64,000 bases of DNA from Liquidambar formosana (GCA_039720395.1 CM077820.1:10143338-10207337), one strand, 5' to 3'; shown: positions 26,351-38,536, counted from the stretch's first letter. A program made the numbers and translations. Notes: generated by a model from the letters alone, not told the origin.

Positions 26351-27580
26351 AGGTTCAAAGTGCTTTATGTGGTGCCAATAATCTCTCGTATTTTTTTTCT
26401 CAACGCGCGTCAAGAAAAGGAAAATAAAAAGTACAAATAAAAAGATGTGCAAAATTCAACCCAACTTTTTTGACATTGACAATGCTTGCGGTATTTGCTA
26501 CTATATAAAAATATATCAATGATCCATCAATTTTGATATTTTTGAAATTTAAAAACGAATGAAGACAAAAGAATGCCATTTTAGGGAATAACTCAAATCG
26601 GTTTGTCCTTTTCTGGAAATATCTCTTAACTTATTCAAGGTACGGAAGTTACACTTTCTAGGAAGTAGCAGCAAAAGCCTGCATGCTCAACATTTGATTG
26701 ATGAAATGACAATTTTGTCCTTCCCGTATTGTTTGAGAATTTAGTTGAAAGACATTATGTCTTTTTGCAAATGAAAAGGAAAAGAAGACGCTCCTCTGCA
26801 AATTCACAAAAAGTTTAGGAAGGTAATGACAAACTAGACTGTGAACCTGTGATCAAGGAACAGAGACAGTTGGATTGAGCTTATGGGACAACAGAAATAC
26901 CCTCAATAGAAGGAGAATTTACAACCTAAGCTGGTTTCATTTTGATCTTAGGAATTGTTTGGGAGATATAATAATCTATTAATAAGTTTGATTAGTTCTG
27001 ATTTCACTATTATTTGATAAATTTTTTCTTATATATATATATATATATATATGCTCATTCTTATGTCGACATAAGAGTGAAAAGTAAATTTAACCTAATT
27101 TAGTTTCTAAATATTCAAACAGACCCTTAATATAAAGACCGGGCCACATTAGAAAACAAGTTGAGCGTGGCATGAAAAAAAAAATAATAATAATAATAAA
27201 CATGTAATTATTTTAAATAAGCTAATAGAAACATGTAAGTGTAGTTGTTGTGAATAGTACGATTCACAATCCTCTTTCTTTGTTTTTTTTCCCGATATTA
27301 CCACTTTTTAACCAAAAAAAGTCATAGCAAGGACGCGATTATTAAAGTGAAATTGCCTTGTTAGCTTGTTAAATCTCCAAAAAGATCAATGTTCATCTAT
27401 CAACTTGGCGTGGCGGAAGTCATAATGACTCAAAACTCTCAAAAGAGCTTCAACTTTGTTTTATCTATCTATGGTGAAGCATGATTTTTAAAGTTTTTAT
27501 TGTAGTAATAAGTCATCTTAAGATAGAGGAAAAAATCTGATGAAAGAGATCATACGACTAGCATTATTATGTTTTTTTTA

Positions 27581-27773
27581 GGTCTTTGATTCAGTGTATT
27601 CACAAAACTGACAACCAAAATACTAATCACTGTTACAGTGGGTGGACAACGATAAATCGTTGATCCAGAGATTTTTTTCAAAATGTTAAGATTTGAATTC
27701 GAAATCTTTTACTTTCACTCGAGACATTTATTTTGAGATCAAGTGCCCAACTACTGAACCAACCCACAGGATT
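27581..27773 (-). mobile_element. tRNA-derived SINE-like element in copy A
   Basis: Read on -, the element starts TTGGTTCAGTAGTTGGGCAC (A-box-like) and continues to GAATTCAAATCTT (B-box-like), then TCGTTGTCCACC and an AT-rich 3' part. A related sequence lies on + at 34768-34945 in copy B. The two are not at the same place in the duplication, so they inserted separately. Target duplications are unclear. Confidence 0.5.
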
Positions 27774-28193
27774 ACCACCTTACTATTACCATTGTTCAGC
27801 ATTTTGCAAAATCTAGATGTCCAATTTCAATCTATTGTACGAAGGAAAATAGTCTCGAGAGTAATGAGAGTAATAATACTGTTAGCGAAAGTTTCGGAAG
27901 GAAAGGTCAGAAATAGTAAACTCCCATATAACGACACAATGGTACGATCTACAAAAAAAAAAGAAGTCAAAATAATATAAATTGAAGTGATCGTCTTATT
28001 TGAAAAACTTCAAGCAAACCCCGTATTTCACTCGGTCAGCATCATGGTGGGCAAGCATTCGGCCTCTAAAAGTTGTTTAAGTTTTTAAAATATGGTGCGT
28101 TCGACTATCATCCCAAGTTTGGATTCGGCTTAGTACTGTACTAAGTTCATTCACACCGTTAATTTATTTGGGTTAAAAATTAAAAATGTTATT

Positions 28194-29677
28194 CCTCAGT
28201 GTTTGGTTTGGGGGTATGATTCTTGGAAAAGGGATATCATTCCCGATTCCCATGTTTGGTACCAACACATTCCCAAGTAAGGCTCATTCCCGCTAGATTA
28301 AAATTCCCACAAAAGGTGGGTAAGTGAAACCCATCTTTAAGGTGGGTTTGTTTTGAGATTCCTAGGATTGGGTTTTACAATAAAACTTAATAACAAGCGT
28401 GCCCTCATATTTACAAACAACAAATTTATAATCCCTTCTCAACTCCCAAAACATGATCAGAGCAAACTTACCCTTGCTCTTCTCACACACCAAGCCCAAA
28501 GACGTGAACTTGATCGCCAGCGATGGAGCTCCAGTGACATTGTGGGTATTACAGTGGTCGACGCTCATCGGAGCATGATGATGTGTGAGAGCAAGATGTA
28601 TATGGGTTGGCAGATCTGGAGTGAAAGATCATCAGAAGTTCTAGACAACTTGGCAGATCTAGATCGGGAAAAGCGAGAGCAGTCGAGACAGGAGACTTCA
28701 TCGGAATCGGTGACGTTGGCGCCTGGGATAGCGGAGTCACCGAAAAATCATCGAAGCAACGGCCGGCAAAATCCCTTTGGGCATGCTTGCGATGGCGCCA
28801 CTCTGCTCTCCTCCACAGTGATTCCATCTCTCTGCTCTCCACAGCCGACCCATCTTCTCCACTTCCCTCTCTTTCCTCTTTTTCTCTTCATTTACAAATC
28901 TAAATTTTAGGTTTTTTGAAATCAAATTTTATAGTTGGGAAAGGTGTTCAATTGTAAATTTTTTCTTTTTTTACTTTCCTTCTCTTCCATCTTCTTTAAA
29001 AAAAATTAAGAAGGAGAAGAAGAAGAAGGCATTTGCTAGTTGAATGAGAAGTGACGGTGGTTGGGGGGGCGCGGGGGGGGGGGGGGGGTTTACTGGTAGT
29101 GTTGTAAAAGGTGAGGGGTGTGGATTTTTTACAAGAAAAAATCATCTGCCATGCAATATAGCTAACTAAAAGTGGGTGTAGTTGGCTATATTTTTTTTGT
29201 TTCACATGAGAAAACCATCTACTATACAATATAGCAAACTAAAAGTGAGTATAGTTGGCTAATTTTTTTTTTCCACATGAGATAACCTACTGCCATGCAA
29301 TATAGCCAACTAAAAGTGGGTATAGTTGGTTTTTTTTTTTTTTTTTCACATGACATACCCACTGCCTTACAATATAGCCAACTAAATGTGGGTGTAGTTG
29401 GCTATATTTTTTTTTTTTTACAAGAGAAAACCATCTGCCATGCAATATAGCCAAATTTGATTTTTGTAAAGTAAGGGTATTGTGGGAATTTATTATATTT
29501 GGGAATCACATTCCTACCCAACCAAACGTGGTAATGGGAATGTTATGTGGGAATCACACTTTCCATTACCACGAACCAAACGCGGGGATGGGTATCATTC
29601 CCTCACATTCCCATTCCCAAGTAATAAGTCATTCCTAGTAATCACATTCCCATTCCCCAAACAAAACACACCCTGAG
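28194..29677. mobile_element. TIR element of the GTTTGGTTT/GGGAATG family (first of two)
   Basis: Left end CCTCAGTGTTTGGTTTGGGG and right end, on -, CCTCAGGGTGTGTTTTGTTT form terminal inverted repeats rich in GGGAAT words. The interior has a GC-richer island with an open frame at 28353-28910 (185 aa) of no recognised family, and a 72-bp tandem array at 29130-29460. The insert is absent from copy B near 35520-35545. Only a 5-base flank, TTATT (28189-28193 and 30498-30502), is shared around the pair. The superfamily is undecided (hAT- or Harbinger-like). Confidence 0.55.
29130..29460. repeat. 72-bp tandem repeat, about 4.5 units
   Basis: The anchor CAATATAG recurs at 29154, 29227, 29298, 29370 and 29443, a period of 71-73 bases. 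Each unit holds AACTAAAAGTGGGT, TAGTTGGCTA, a T tract and a CA(C/A)ATGAGA segment. T-tract length varies between units. The array lies inside the TIR element at 28194-29677. Confidence 0.9.
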
Positions 29678-30497
29678 GGTGTGTTTGGTATGCGGGAATA
29701 GACGTGCAGGAATGGGAATCTTATTCCCATTCCAATTGATTCCTATGTTTGGTTAACTAATTGACATGGGGATTAAATCTGGGAATGAAGTTTATGTAGG
29801 AATGAAATACCCAAGTTTGTGGGAATCTCAAACCCACATTAAACGTGGGTTTCTGATTACCATACCTAAGGAATAGGTTTCAAAATAGAAAAAATTCCCA
29901 AATATACCCACGATCATTCCTGGGAAAGGAGTATCCATCTAGCACGTCTTCCACAACAATACATCAACCAAGTTTCATCCAAAAGCTGCTTTCTTCAATA
30001 AAATTCCTATTATCGTCTTCTTATATAAAATAAAAAAAAAAATAAAAAAAAAAAAAAAAAAAAGAGCTAGACTTCCCCTCTACCCGTCAAGTTTAGAGTA
30101 TAGAAAATAATATCATAACAGTAATTATAACGATAGAAATAAATAATAATGGAAATTGGTATTGCATGAGGTGGGCATTTTTTAATTATTATTTTAGAAG
30201 TTGATTGCGTTTTAGAACCAAAAAACAATAAAAATTGGAAGTTAAATCAACATCAATCAAGTATTGTAGGAAGGGGTTTTTTTGGAAAATTAAATTGAAT
30301 ATGATTCCATACCTATATTAAATTGGTTTCACCAAACACTGGAATGGGAATGAAAATTTGATTCCCACATAAAATTTGGTGCATCCAAACGCTGGTAAGG
30401 TAATGGGTATGGGTATCCTAAGAATGGGAATCTAACTCCCAAGAATGTTATACCCATTCCCATTAATCCATTCCCGTAAACCAAACGCACCCTGAGG
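29674..30497. mobile_element. TIR element of the GTTTGGTTT/GGGAATG family (second of two)
   Basis: Left end CTGAGGGTGTGTTTGGTAT and right end, on -, CTCAGGGTGCGTTTGGTTT agree over about 28 bases including CGGGAAT. The element abuts the previous one, sharing the CCCTGAGGG junction. It is non-coding and AT-rich inside, with a long A run near 30035-30063. Confidence 0.55.
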
Positions 30498-31187
30498 TTA
30501 TTCTAATCATTTCAATAAAAAAAAAATTCAACTTTTAATCTGAACCATTCAACCCATCTTTTAATGGTGTGGATGAATTCAGTATGGTGTTAAGTTTTAT
30601 CAACTCAATACCGAATCTAAATTCTTATATACTACTTCATTATCCTTATTCAGTCATGCCGATATGATTTTGTGATTTTTTCCTTCCTCATTTTATGTAA
30701 AAAAACACACACAAACTTCTGGACTTGCTTATAACCTTTACCCTTAAAAAATAATAAAATAATAAAAAACATCTTGAGAGATAAATTTTTATTCCTTAAA
30801 AAACAAAAACAGTCGATAAAAGTAACCTAGACTACATGAAAAGGAAATTGTTGTGTGGTGTCTTACAATTATTTTTATTTTTTTGAACTGGACTCTAAAT
30901 GGCAGGACAACAAGGCCTTTCCAAAGCCCCCTTCTCACTACCTTATGGTACCCTTATTACCTTCTAATTGGCATAAGAAGTACCATTGGACCACCAAGTC
31001 ATTGGTGCTTAACAAGTGACATGCTTGTAATTAAAGACATCTTCTTGAATGGAGTCAGCTGAGTTCAAGAGCCAAACTCTAATCTGATTGGAGCAAGCAT
31101 TAAGGGGTTTTGGGCCTGCAAATTTGGTTTCTTTTTCAATATCACTGGACACGCAAGATTTCAATTCTTGCTAATATTTTAGTTTAC

Positions 31188-31982
31188 GAGTAGTGACCCG
31201 TGCTATGCACGACAATAAAAAAAGAATCTAAATAATTTGAAAAAGATAGGAAAAAGATAATTTTAAAAAAAAAAGTTCCTTTTCAGCAAAAACATAAAAC
31301 AAAAAAATTACAAAAAAAAAAAGGAGAAAAAAATGAAATTATATAAATATAGATTATTCTCCATAAATAAATCAATGATTGTGTTCAAATCATTAGAAAA
31401 AAAAAACAAACAATCAAACATATTACACAATCAAATCAAAGTAAAAAAAAAAAACATCAATGGACTATAACATATTAATCTTGAAGTCCTATATATAGAG
31501 AGATAAAGTTACTCATTCCATATTTAATAGCATCTCCACCAAAAAAATAAAATAAAATAAGATTCGGAGAGACAAACAACTTACCTGTAGTCACATGAGG
31601 CCGTTGCTTCTTGACCGAGAGAGATAAATTGTTGATGGAGATGGAGATAACATGTTGTCAAGGATTATGCGTAGGGGTGAATGTTTTTTTTTTTAAATAT
31701 ATATATATATATATGAAGAAAGTAATTTAATTTTTAGGTATTCATTGAAATTATTTCTATTTAGGAAGGTCAATGTTTTTTATAAGGAATGTAATTCAAT
31801 TTTTAAATTTTGATTTGTATTTATTATTTTAGCCAATTATATAAGGTTACATCACTTCAATAGTAAGGTCAAAGTAAAGAATAGAACAGAATGAACGTGA
31901 GAAAAGTATTTAAGTAGAAAGAATGAAAAAGTATGCCACATAATCAAATTTGGTTTTATTATAATATAAATATAAATATAGA
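31188..31982 (-). mobile_element. Helitron-like element in copy A
   Basis: On - the tract begins TCTATATTTATATTTATATT followed by ATAATAAAACC, a common start of plant Helitrons. It finishes near a GTGCATAGCAC hairpin followed by GGGTCACTACTCG, close to the usual 3' hairpin but without a canonical CTRR end. The equivalent in copy B is at about 36155-36961, so it predates the duplication. It has no Rep/helicase coding region. Confidence 0.4.
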
Positions 31983-32731
31983 TATGACAATTTAAGCACA
32001 AATAAGCGTGAAATGTAAGTACTTTATTTGAAACCTCACTTGCGCAAAGATCTTCTTAGGGCTACCCCCAAAGGTCCAAGATGACTCCGTGACTACCCAA
32101 CAAGTGTGAGATGGGCACTATTCAAGCCCCTAGAGTTAGTCCCATACTCCCATCCCAATTGAATAGGTAAACCCACGCTAAGCCAAAAAGAAAAAAAAGT
32201 GTTGTCGTCTTGGGTATTAATTTATTTCGTGTCTGATGGGGTTTTTAAAATTTTAAATTGATTAAGCAAATCACCCTTTGGTAAATAATATGCAAAATAG
32301 CAATTAATATGAAATGACTTATCAAATGTGTCATGTCACATCAGTTCATATCATTACTATAATAATCATTTGATAAATAAATTTAGACAAATGAATTAGA
32401 CACGGAATATAATAGTAGTATCCGTATAATATAAATGCATTTGATAATATAAAAGATTTAGGATAAATTACACTTTTGCCCCCTTCAAGTTTGAGTCATT
32501 TTCAACAAACCCCCTTCTAATTCATAAATTATACTTTGCCCCCTCATACATGATACGTGGTAATCCATTTAACTAACATGTCATCATCGGAAGAGGGTAA
32601 AATGACATCTTTTGTAAAGTATGTGTAATCATTTGTCTGATTTTGAATTATAAAGGGGTTTGCTGAAATCGACTTTAACTTGAAAGAAATAAAGTGTAAT
32701 TTACCCAAAGATGTAATTAGCAATGTACATG

Positions 32732-32732
<1 letters not shown>

Positions 32733-32773
<41 letters not shown>
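32733..32773. repeat. (GA)n microsatellite in copy A
   Basis: About 41 bases of perfect GA repeat. The same locus in copy B (37472-37489) has only about 18 bases, giving a direct view of length change since the duplication. Confidence 0.85.
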
Positions 32774-32775
<2 letters not shown>

Positions 32776-33224
32776 TGTACAAAGAAAGGAAGACAATGGG
32801 TGGGGCACTAAAGAAACGGCAAAGAAAGAAAGGACTAATCATTTCCTGATCTCCTCCATCCTTTTTCCTAAAAGAGCTTCTCATTATTTAGACCCATCCC
32901 TTCTCCCTAAAAGGTTCTCATTGTATTAACCAATAATATTCTCATCATTGAGCAGAGTACAATTCCTGCTCCACCCTACCTTTTTCTCTCCTAAACTGGA
33001 GGTGGGCCATGGGCCGGGCTGAATCACTCATCATGGTGGCACTGTACTGGTCCATGCTTATAATGTTCCATCTTCGCACAACTTAGCATTTTATATTGAA
33101 TACAAATATAATTGTTATATATAGATAAACCAAAAAAAATTGATTGGGTCAGTTGGAAGAGAGGGGAGGGGGGTTGTTGAATTGGGGAGAAGAAGAAAAG
33201 AACAGGCCTAGATAATCAAACTCA

Positions 33225-33623
33225 GGGAACAGCTATTGCAACCCCCCATTCTTATAACCCCAACCCCTTCCTTTTGATTTTTAAGATTTCATGAAAAATA
33301 TAAAAGGTTTTTGAAAAAACCGATCAATTGGTCCACTATAAAACATCATTTTGAAAAACTTTACAGAAGAAAGTTTTTCCAAAATCTATCGTTTAGGTAG
33401 ACTTTTTGGCAAAAAATAAAATTAAAGGCTATAAATGGCTAAAAAGTATATCTAACGATAGATTTAAAAAAAAAAATTTTCTACAAAGTTGTTTAAAATG
33501 ATATTTTCTAGTGGACATAATGGCCGGTTTTCATAAAAACCTTTTATATTTTGTATAAAGCGTTAAAAACCTAAAGGATGGGGGGTGAGATGATAAGAAT
33601 GGGGGGTTGCAATAGCCGTTCCC
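33225..33623. mobile_element. 399-bp Mutator-type MITE, copy 2
   Basis: The ends are GGGAACAGCTATTGCAACC and its near-complement. The length equals the copy at 14822-15220. It is flanked by a perfect 9-bp target duplication TCAAACTCA (33216-33224 and 33624-33632). The other duplicate keeps the uninterrupted site, TCAAACTCA once, at 37938-37946. Confidence 0.95.
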
Positions 33624-34767
33624 TCAAACTCACCCTGGATCTATGGGCCTTTAAGAAAAAGACTAAGCCGGTAATAAGCCCTGCCCAACCATTGTATCCA
33701 GACCTGGCTCATAGCACTGCCCCTACACTCAGTAGCTGTTAAGCCCAATAAGCATTCATATTCAAGTTCAATTTCAAGTTTTCATGTTTTATTTTTTGCT
33801 TTTATTTTTTCCAGGATGGATTTATTTAGTATTTTTTAGTATTTTTTTCCCTCCGGGAATCTTAGTCATTTCATTATTGTTAGGATCAAGTTTGTATTAA
33901 ACTTAGGCAAATTTTGTTAATAGCATAGGGTGCAATTACATCATGCAAATTTTTGAGGTGCAAAGTGTGTGAAAAATAATTGAAGGGTAAAAAATGTTTT
34001 CAAGTAAAAGTTTAGGGGTGGAAGTATAATTTCCCCAATAATAGAAGAAAGTTTCCACTTCTCATATTCCCAAGGACCAGCCATTCATCCAGAGGACCAG
34101 ACATGACAATCTACTAATAAGTTTGATTGGTTTGATTTCATTATTACTTGATAATTATCTTCATATAGATATATATCTATTTACTCTTATGTCGAAAAAT
34201 AAAAATGAAAGTAAACACCACCTAATTTAGTTTCTAAAGTATTCAAACAGACCCTTAATATAAAGACCGGGCTACATTAGAAAACAAGTTGAGTGTGGCA
34301 TGAAAGAAAAAAAATCATAATAAACGTGTAATTATTTTAAATAAGCTAATAGAAACATGTAAGTGTAGTTGTTGTGAATAGTACGAGTCACAATCCCTTT
34401 TTTTTTTTTTCCTCCAATATTACCACCTCTTTAACCAAAAAAATTCATGGTAAGGACATGATTATTGAAGTGGAATCGCCTTGTTAGCTTGCTAAATCTT
34501 CAAAAAGATACAGTGTTCATCTATCAACTTGACGTGGTGGAACATAATGATTCAAAACTCTCAAAAGAGTTTCAACTTTGTTTCATCTATCTATGGTGAA
34601 GCATGATTTTTAAAGTTTTTAATGTAATAATAAGTCATCTTAAGATAGAGGAAAAAATCTGATGAAAGAGATTGTACGACTAGCATTAAAGAAAAAAAAT
34701 GAAAAAAAAAAACCACCACCTTATTGTTTAGCATTTTGCAAAGTCTAGATGGCCAATTTCAATATAT

Positions 34768-34945
34768 TAGTCTAGTAGTCAGGTACTTGGCTCTAAAGTG
34801 ACTGTCTCGAATAAAGGTGAAAGATCCCAAATTCAAGATCCAATATTTTGGAAAAAATTTCTGAACTAGTGATTTATCATTGTCCATCAGTCAGGACAGT
34901 GATTAGTTCTTTCGTTGTTAACTTTGGGGATACGCGAAAAGCTAA
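34768..34945 (+). mobile_element. tRNA-derived SINE-like element in copy B
   Basis: It starts TAGTCTAGTAGTCAGGTACT and continues CTGTCTCGAATAAAGGTGAA, a B-box-like ATTCAAGATCC, and CATTGTCCATCAGTC. This order matches the - strand of 27581-27773. It ends in a (TA)n tract. A 13-base word, TCTAGATGGCCAA, occurs at 34744-34756 and again at 35199-35211 around the inserted block. Confidence 0.5.
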
Positions 34946-34968
34946 AAATATATATATATATATATATA

Positions 34969-35138
34969 CAGAGGTGATCCTATCAGCACGTGCTGATATA
35001 AGTTATATCAACACTATGCATTAGGGGTTGTACCCCTTGCATTGATTCAATGCATCTCACATCTCACTAATGCACAAGGTACAACTCCCAATGCAGGTTT
35101 TCATATAAGATATATCAACACGTGCTTACCTGATCATC

Positions 35139-35142
<4 letters not shown>
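34969..35142. mobile_element. Foldback MITE in copy B
   Basis: The left arm GATCCTATCAGCACGTGCTG, then ATATCAACACTATGCATTAG, pairs with a right arm that reads on - GATCAGGTAAGCACGTG and continues to TGCATTGGGAGTTGTACC. The two arms nearly meet, so the unit is one imperfect palindrome. It sits between two TA microsatellites and is absent from copy A. Confidence 0.65.
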
Positions 35143-35175
<33 letters not shown>

Positions 35176-36154
35176 AAAAAATAATAATAATAAAAAAATC
35201 TAGATGGCCAAAAATAGTAAACTGCTAGCGAAAGTTTCGGAAGGAAAGGTCAAAAATAGTAGACTCCCATATAAAGACACAATAGCACGATCTACAAAAA
35301 AAAGTCAAAGATGATATAAATTGAAGTGATCGTCTTATTTGAAAAACTTCAAGCAAACCCCATATTTCACTCGGTCAGCATCGTGTAGTGAGCAAGCATT
35401 CGGCCTCTAAAAGTTATTTAAGTTTTTAAAATATGGTGCAATCGACTATCACCCCAAGTTTGGATTCGGCTTAGTCCTGTACTAAGTTCATTCACTCTGT
35501 TAAATTATTTGGATTAAAAGTTAAAAAAGTTACTTATTTGAATTATTCTAGTCATTTCAATAAAAAAAAAAAAAAAAAAATTAATCTGAACCATCCAACC
35601 CATTATCCAACCGTGTAAATGAACTCAGCATGAAAATGAATTTTATCAACTCAATACTGAATCTAAATTCTTATATACTACTTCATTATCTTTATTCAGT
35701 AATACCGATATGATTTTATGATTATTTTCCCTTGTTTTAGGTAAATACACAAACACACACACGCTGAGCATTGTTGCAATATGACCCCCAGTAGTTAAGT
35801 AGTTATGAAGTTACATGGAGAGAACATTTGAAAACATTAACAATGAATAAAAGTAACCTAGACTACATGAAAAGGAAATTGTTGTGTGGTGTCTTACCAT
35901 TATTTTTATTTTTTTGAACTGGACTCTAAATGGCACGACAACAAGGCCTTTCCACAGCCCCTTTCTCACTACCTTATTACCTTCTAAGTGGCATAAGAAA
36001 TACCATTGGACCACCAAGTCATTGGTGCTTAACAAGTGACATGCTTGTATTTAAAGACATCTTCTTGAATGGAGTCGACTGAGTTCAAGAGCCAGACTCT
36101 AATCTGATTGGAAGCATTAAGGGTTTTTGGGCCTGCAAATTTGATTTGCGAGTG

Positions 36155-36961
36155 GTGACCTACACGATGCACAACAATAAATATTAAAAAAAAAAAATCT
36201 AAATAATTTAAAAACGATAGGAAAAAGATAATTTAAAAAAAAAATGCTTTTCAGCAAAAACATAAAATAAAAAAAATACAAAAAAAAAGATAGAAAAAAA
36301 TGCAATTATATAAATATAGATTATTCTCTATAAATAAATCAATGATTGTGTTCAAATCATTAGAAAAAGAACAAACAATCAAACATATTACACAATCAAA
36401 TCAAAGTAAAAATCAAAATCAAAATCAAAATCAATGGACTATAACATATTGATCTCGAAGCCCTATATATAGAGAGATAGAGTTACCCGTTTTATATTCA
36501 ATTGCATCTCCACCACAAAATAAAATAAAATAAGATTCGGAGAGACAGACAACTTACCTGTGGTCACATGGGGCCGTTGCTTTTTGATTGAGAGAGATAA
36601 AGTGTTGATGGAGATGAAGAAAACTTTTTGTCAAGGATTATGTGTAGGGGTGAATGCCTTTTTTTTTTTTTTTTTTTTAAATTTATGAGGAAAGTAATTT
36701 AATTTTTAGGCCGGGATTCATTGAAATTATTTCTATTTAAAAAGGTCAATGTTTTTTTTTATAAGGAATGTGATTCAATTTTTAAATTCTGATTTGAATT
36801 TATTATTTTAGCTAATTATATGAGGTCACATCACTTCAATAGTAAGGTTAAAGTAAAGAATAGAGTAAAATGAATGTGAGAAGAATATTTAAGTAAGAAA
36901 AATAAAGAAGTATGACACATCATCAAACTGGGTTTTATTATAATATAGATATAGATATAGA
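36155..36961 (-). mobile_element. Helitron-like element in copy B
   Basis: It is the duplicate of 31188-31982, with a TC-start ATATTATAATAAAACCC on - and a decayed hairpin near GTGCATCGTGTAGG. It has a longer T tract near 36659-36678 than its partner. It is non-coding. Confidence 0.4.
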
Positions 36962-38116
36962 TGTGGCAATTTAAGCACAGATAAGCATCTCAAGAAATGT
37001 AAGTCTTGTATTTGAAACCTCACTCGCGCAAAGATCTTCTTGGGGCCACCCCCAAAGGTCCAAGATAACTCCGTGATTACCCAACAAGTGTGAGATGGGA
37101 CACTATTCGAGCCCCTAAAATTAGTTCCATACTCCCATCCCAAAGGAATAGGTAAACCCACGCTAAGCAAAAAGGAAAAAAAAGTGTAGCTGTCTTGGGT
37201 ATCAATATATTTTGTGTCTAATAGGGTTTTTAAAATTTTAAAATGATTAAGCAAATCATCCCGAATATAATATACAAAATAGTAGTTAGTATAGAATGAT
37301 GTGACATCAAATGTGTCATGGCACATCAATCCACATAATTAGCACAATAGCCATGCAATAAATATATTTAGAGAAATGAATTAGACATGGAATATAGCAA
37401 TACCTGTGTAATATAAATGTATTTGATATGAACCATAAAGTATAAAAGATTTAATTAGCAATGTGCGTGTGGAGAGAGAGAGAGAGAGATCATGTACAAA
37501 GAAAGGAAGACAATAGGTCGGGCACTAAAGAAACGGCAAAGAAAGAAAGGACTAATCATTTCCTGATCTCCTCCATCCTTTTTCCCAAAAGAGCTTCTCA
37601 ATATTTAGACCCATCCTTTCTCCCTAAAAGGTTCTCATTGTAAACCAATAATATTCTCATCATTGAGCAGAGTACTATTCCTGCTCCACCTCACCTTTTT
37701 CTCTCCTAAACTGGAGGTGGGCCATGGTCCGGGCTGAATCACTATCATGGTGAAACTGTACTGGCCCATGCTTATAATGATCTATCTTCGCACAACTTAG
37801 CATTTTATGTTGAAAACAAATATAATTGTTATATATAAATAAACCAAAAAAAATTGAATGGGTCAGTTGGAAGAGAGGGAGGAGGGCCAGGGGGGGTGTT
37901 GAATTGGGGAGAAGAAGAAAAGAACAGGCCTAGATAATCAAACTCACCCTGGATCTATGGGCCTTTAAGGAAAAGACTAAGCCCTGCCCAACCATTGTAT
38001 CCAGACCAGCTGTTAAGCCCAAAAAGTATTCAAATTCAAGTTCAAGTTTTCATGTTTTATTTTTTTTGTTTTTGTTTTTATTTTTTCCTGGCATGCGCTA
38101 TTTTTTTTTTCTTTTA

Positions 38117-38536
38117 CCCTCTATTTGGTTCATGAATTTTACCAAGGAAAAAAAAAAACGAAAGGGAAAAAAAATGCGGAGGAAAGAAAATGAAAGGAAA
38201 AAAATGAAATGATACAAAGCCAAAATTATTTCAATAATTATTCTTCTTCTACCAATTTTCCATTGCAACCAAATAAGAAAAAGTACAATTCCTTATATTT
38301 TATTTTTTTTCTTTGATAAAATCCACAAACCAAATAGAGCCTAGGGAAAAAAAAAATATATATAAGGAATTGTACTTTTCTTTATTTAGTTGCAATGGAA
38401 AATTAGAAGAAGAATAAGAATTAGAATAATTTTGGCTTGATATGATTTTATCTTTTCCTTTCATTTTCTTTCCCCCTTAATTTTTTTTTCCCTTACTTTT
38501 TCTTTCGTTGGTAGAATCCATGAACCAAATAGAGGG
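38117..38536. mobile_element. Tourist-like (PIF/Harbinger) MITE
   Basis: Inverted termini CCCTCTATTTGGTTCATG and its complement CATGAACCAAATAGAGGG are perfect over 18 bases. The flanking trinucleotide TTA at 38114-38116 and 38537-38539 is the expected Harbinger target duplication. Internal arms also pair, including two CCAAATA words near 38265-38340. It is absent from copy A. Confidence 0.85.

Larger units (their letters stand above)
26967..34088. repeat. Segmental duplication, copy A
   Basis: This tract recurs, in the same orientation and order, at about 34108-38911. Matching anchors (A/B): AATCTATTAATAAGTTTGATT 26966/34109 region, the AAGACCGGGC segment 27136/34262, ATTTCACTCGGTCAGCAT 28025/35364, the GGACTCTAAATGGCA segment 30889/35921, CAAAGATCTTCTT 32044/37029, the CTAATCATTTCCTGATC segment 32834/37550, and AAGTTTAGGGGTGGAAGTAT 34006/38802. 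Copy A is longer because two TIR elements (28194-30497) and a 399-bp MITE (33225-33623) inserted into it. It contains no recognised host gene. Confidence 0.9.

Noticed and set aside
29130..29460. CRISPR-like array of regular repeats
   Set aside because: Spacers are not unique, units are tandem copies with T tracts, and the genome is eukaryotic.
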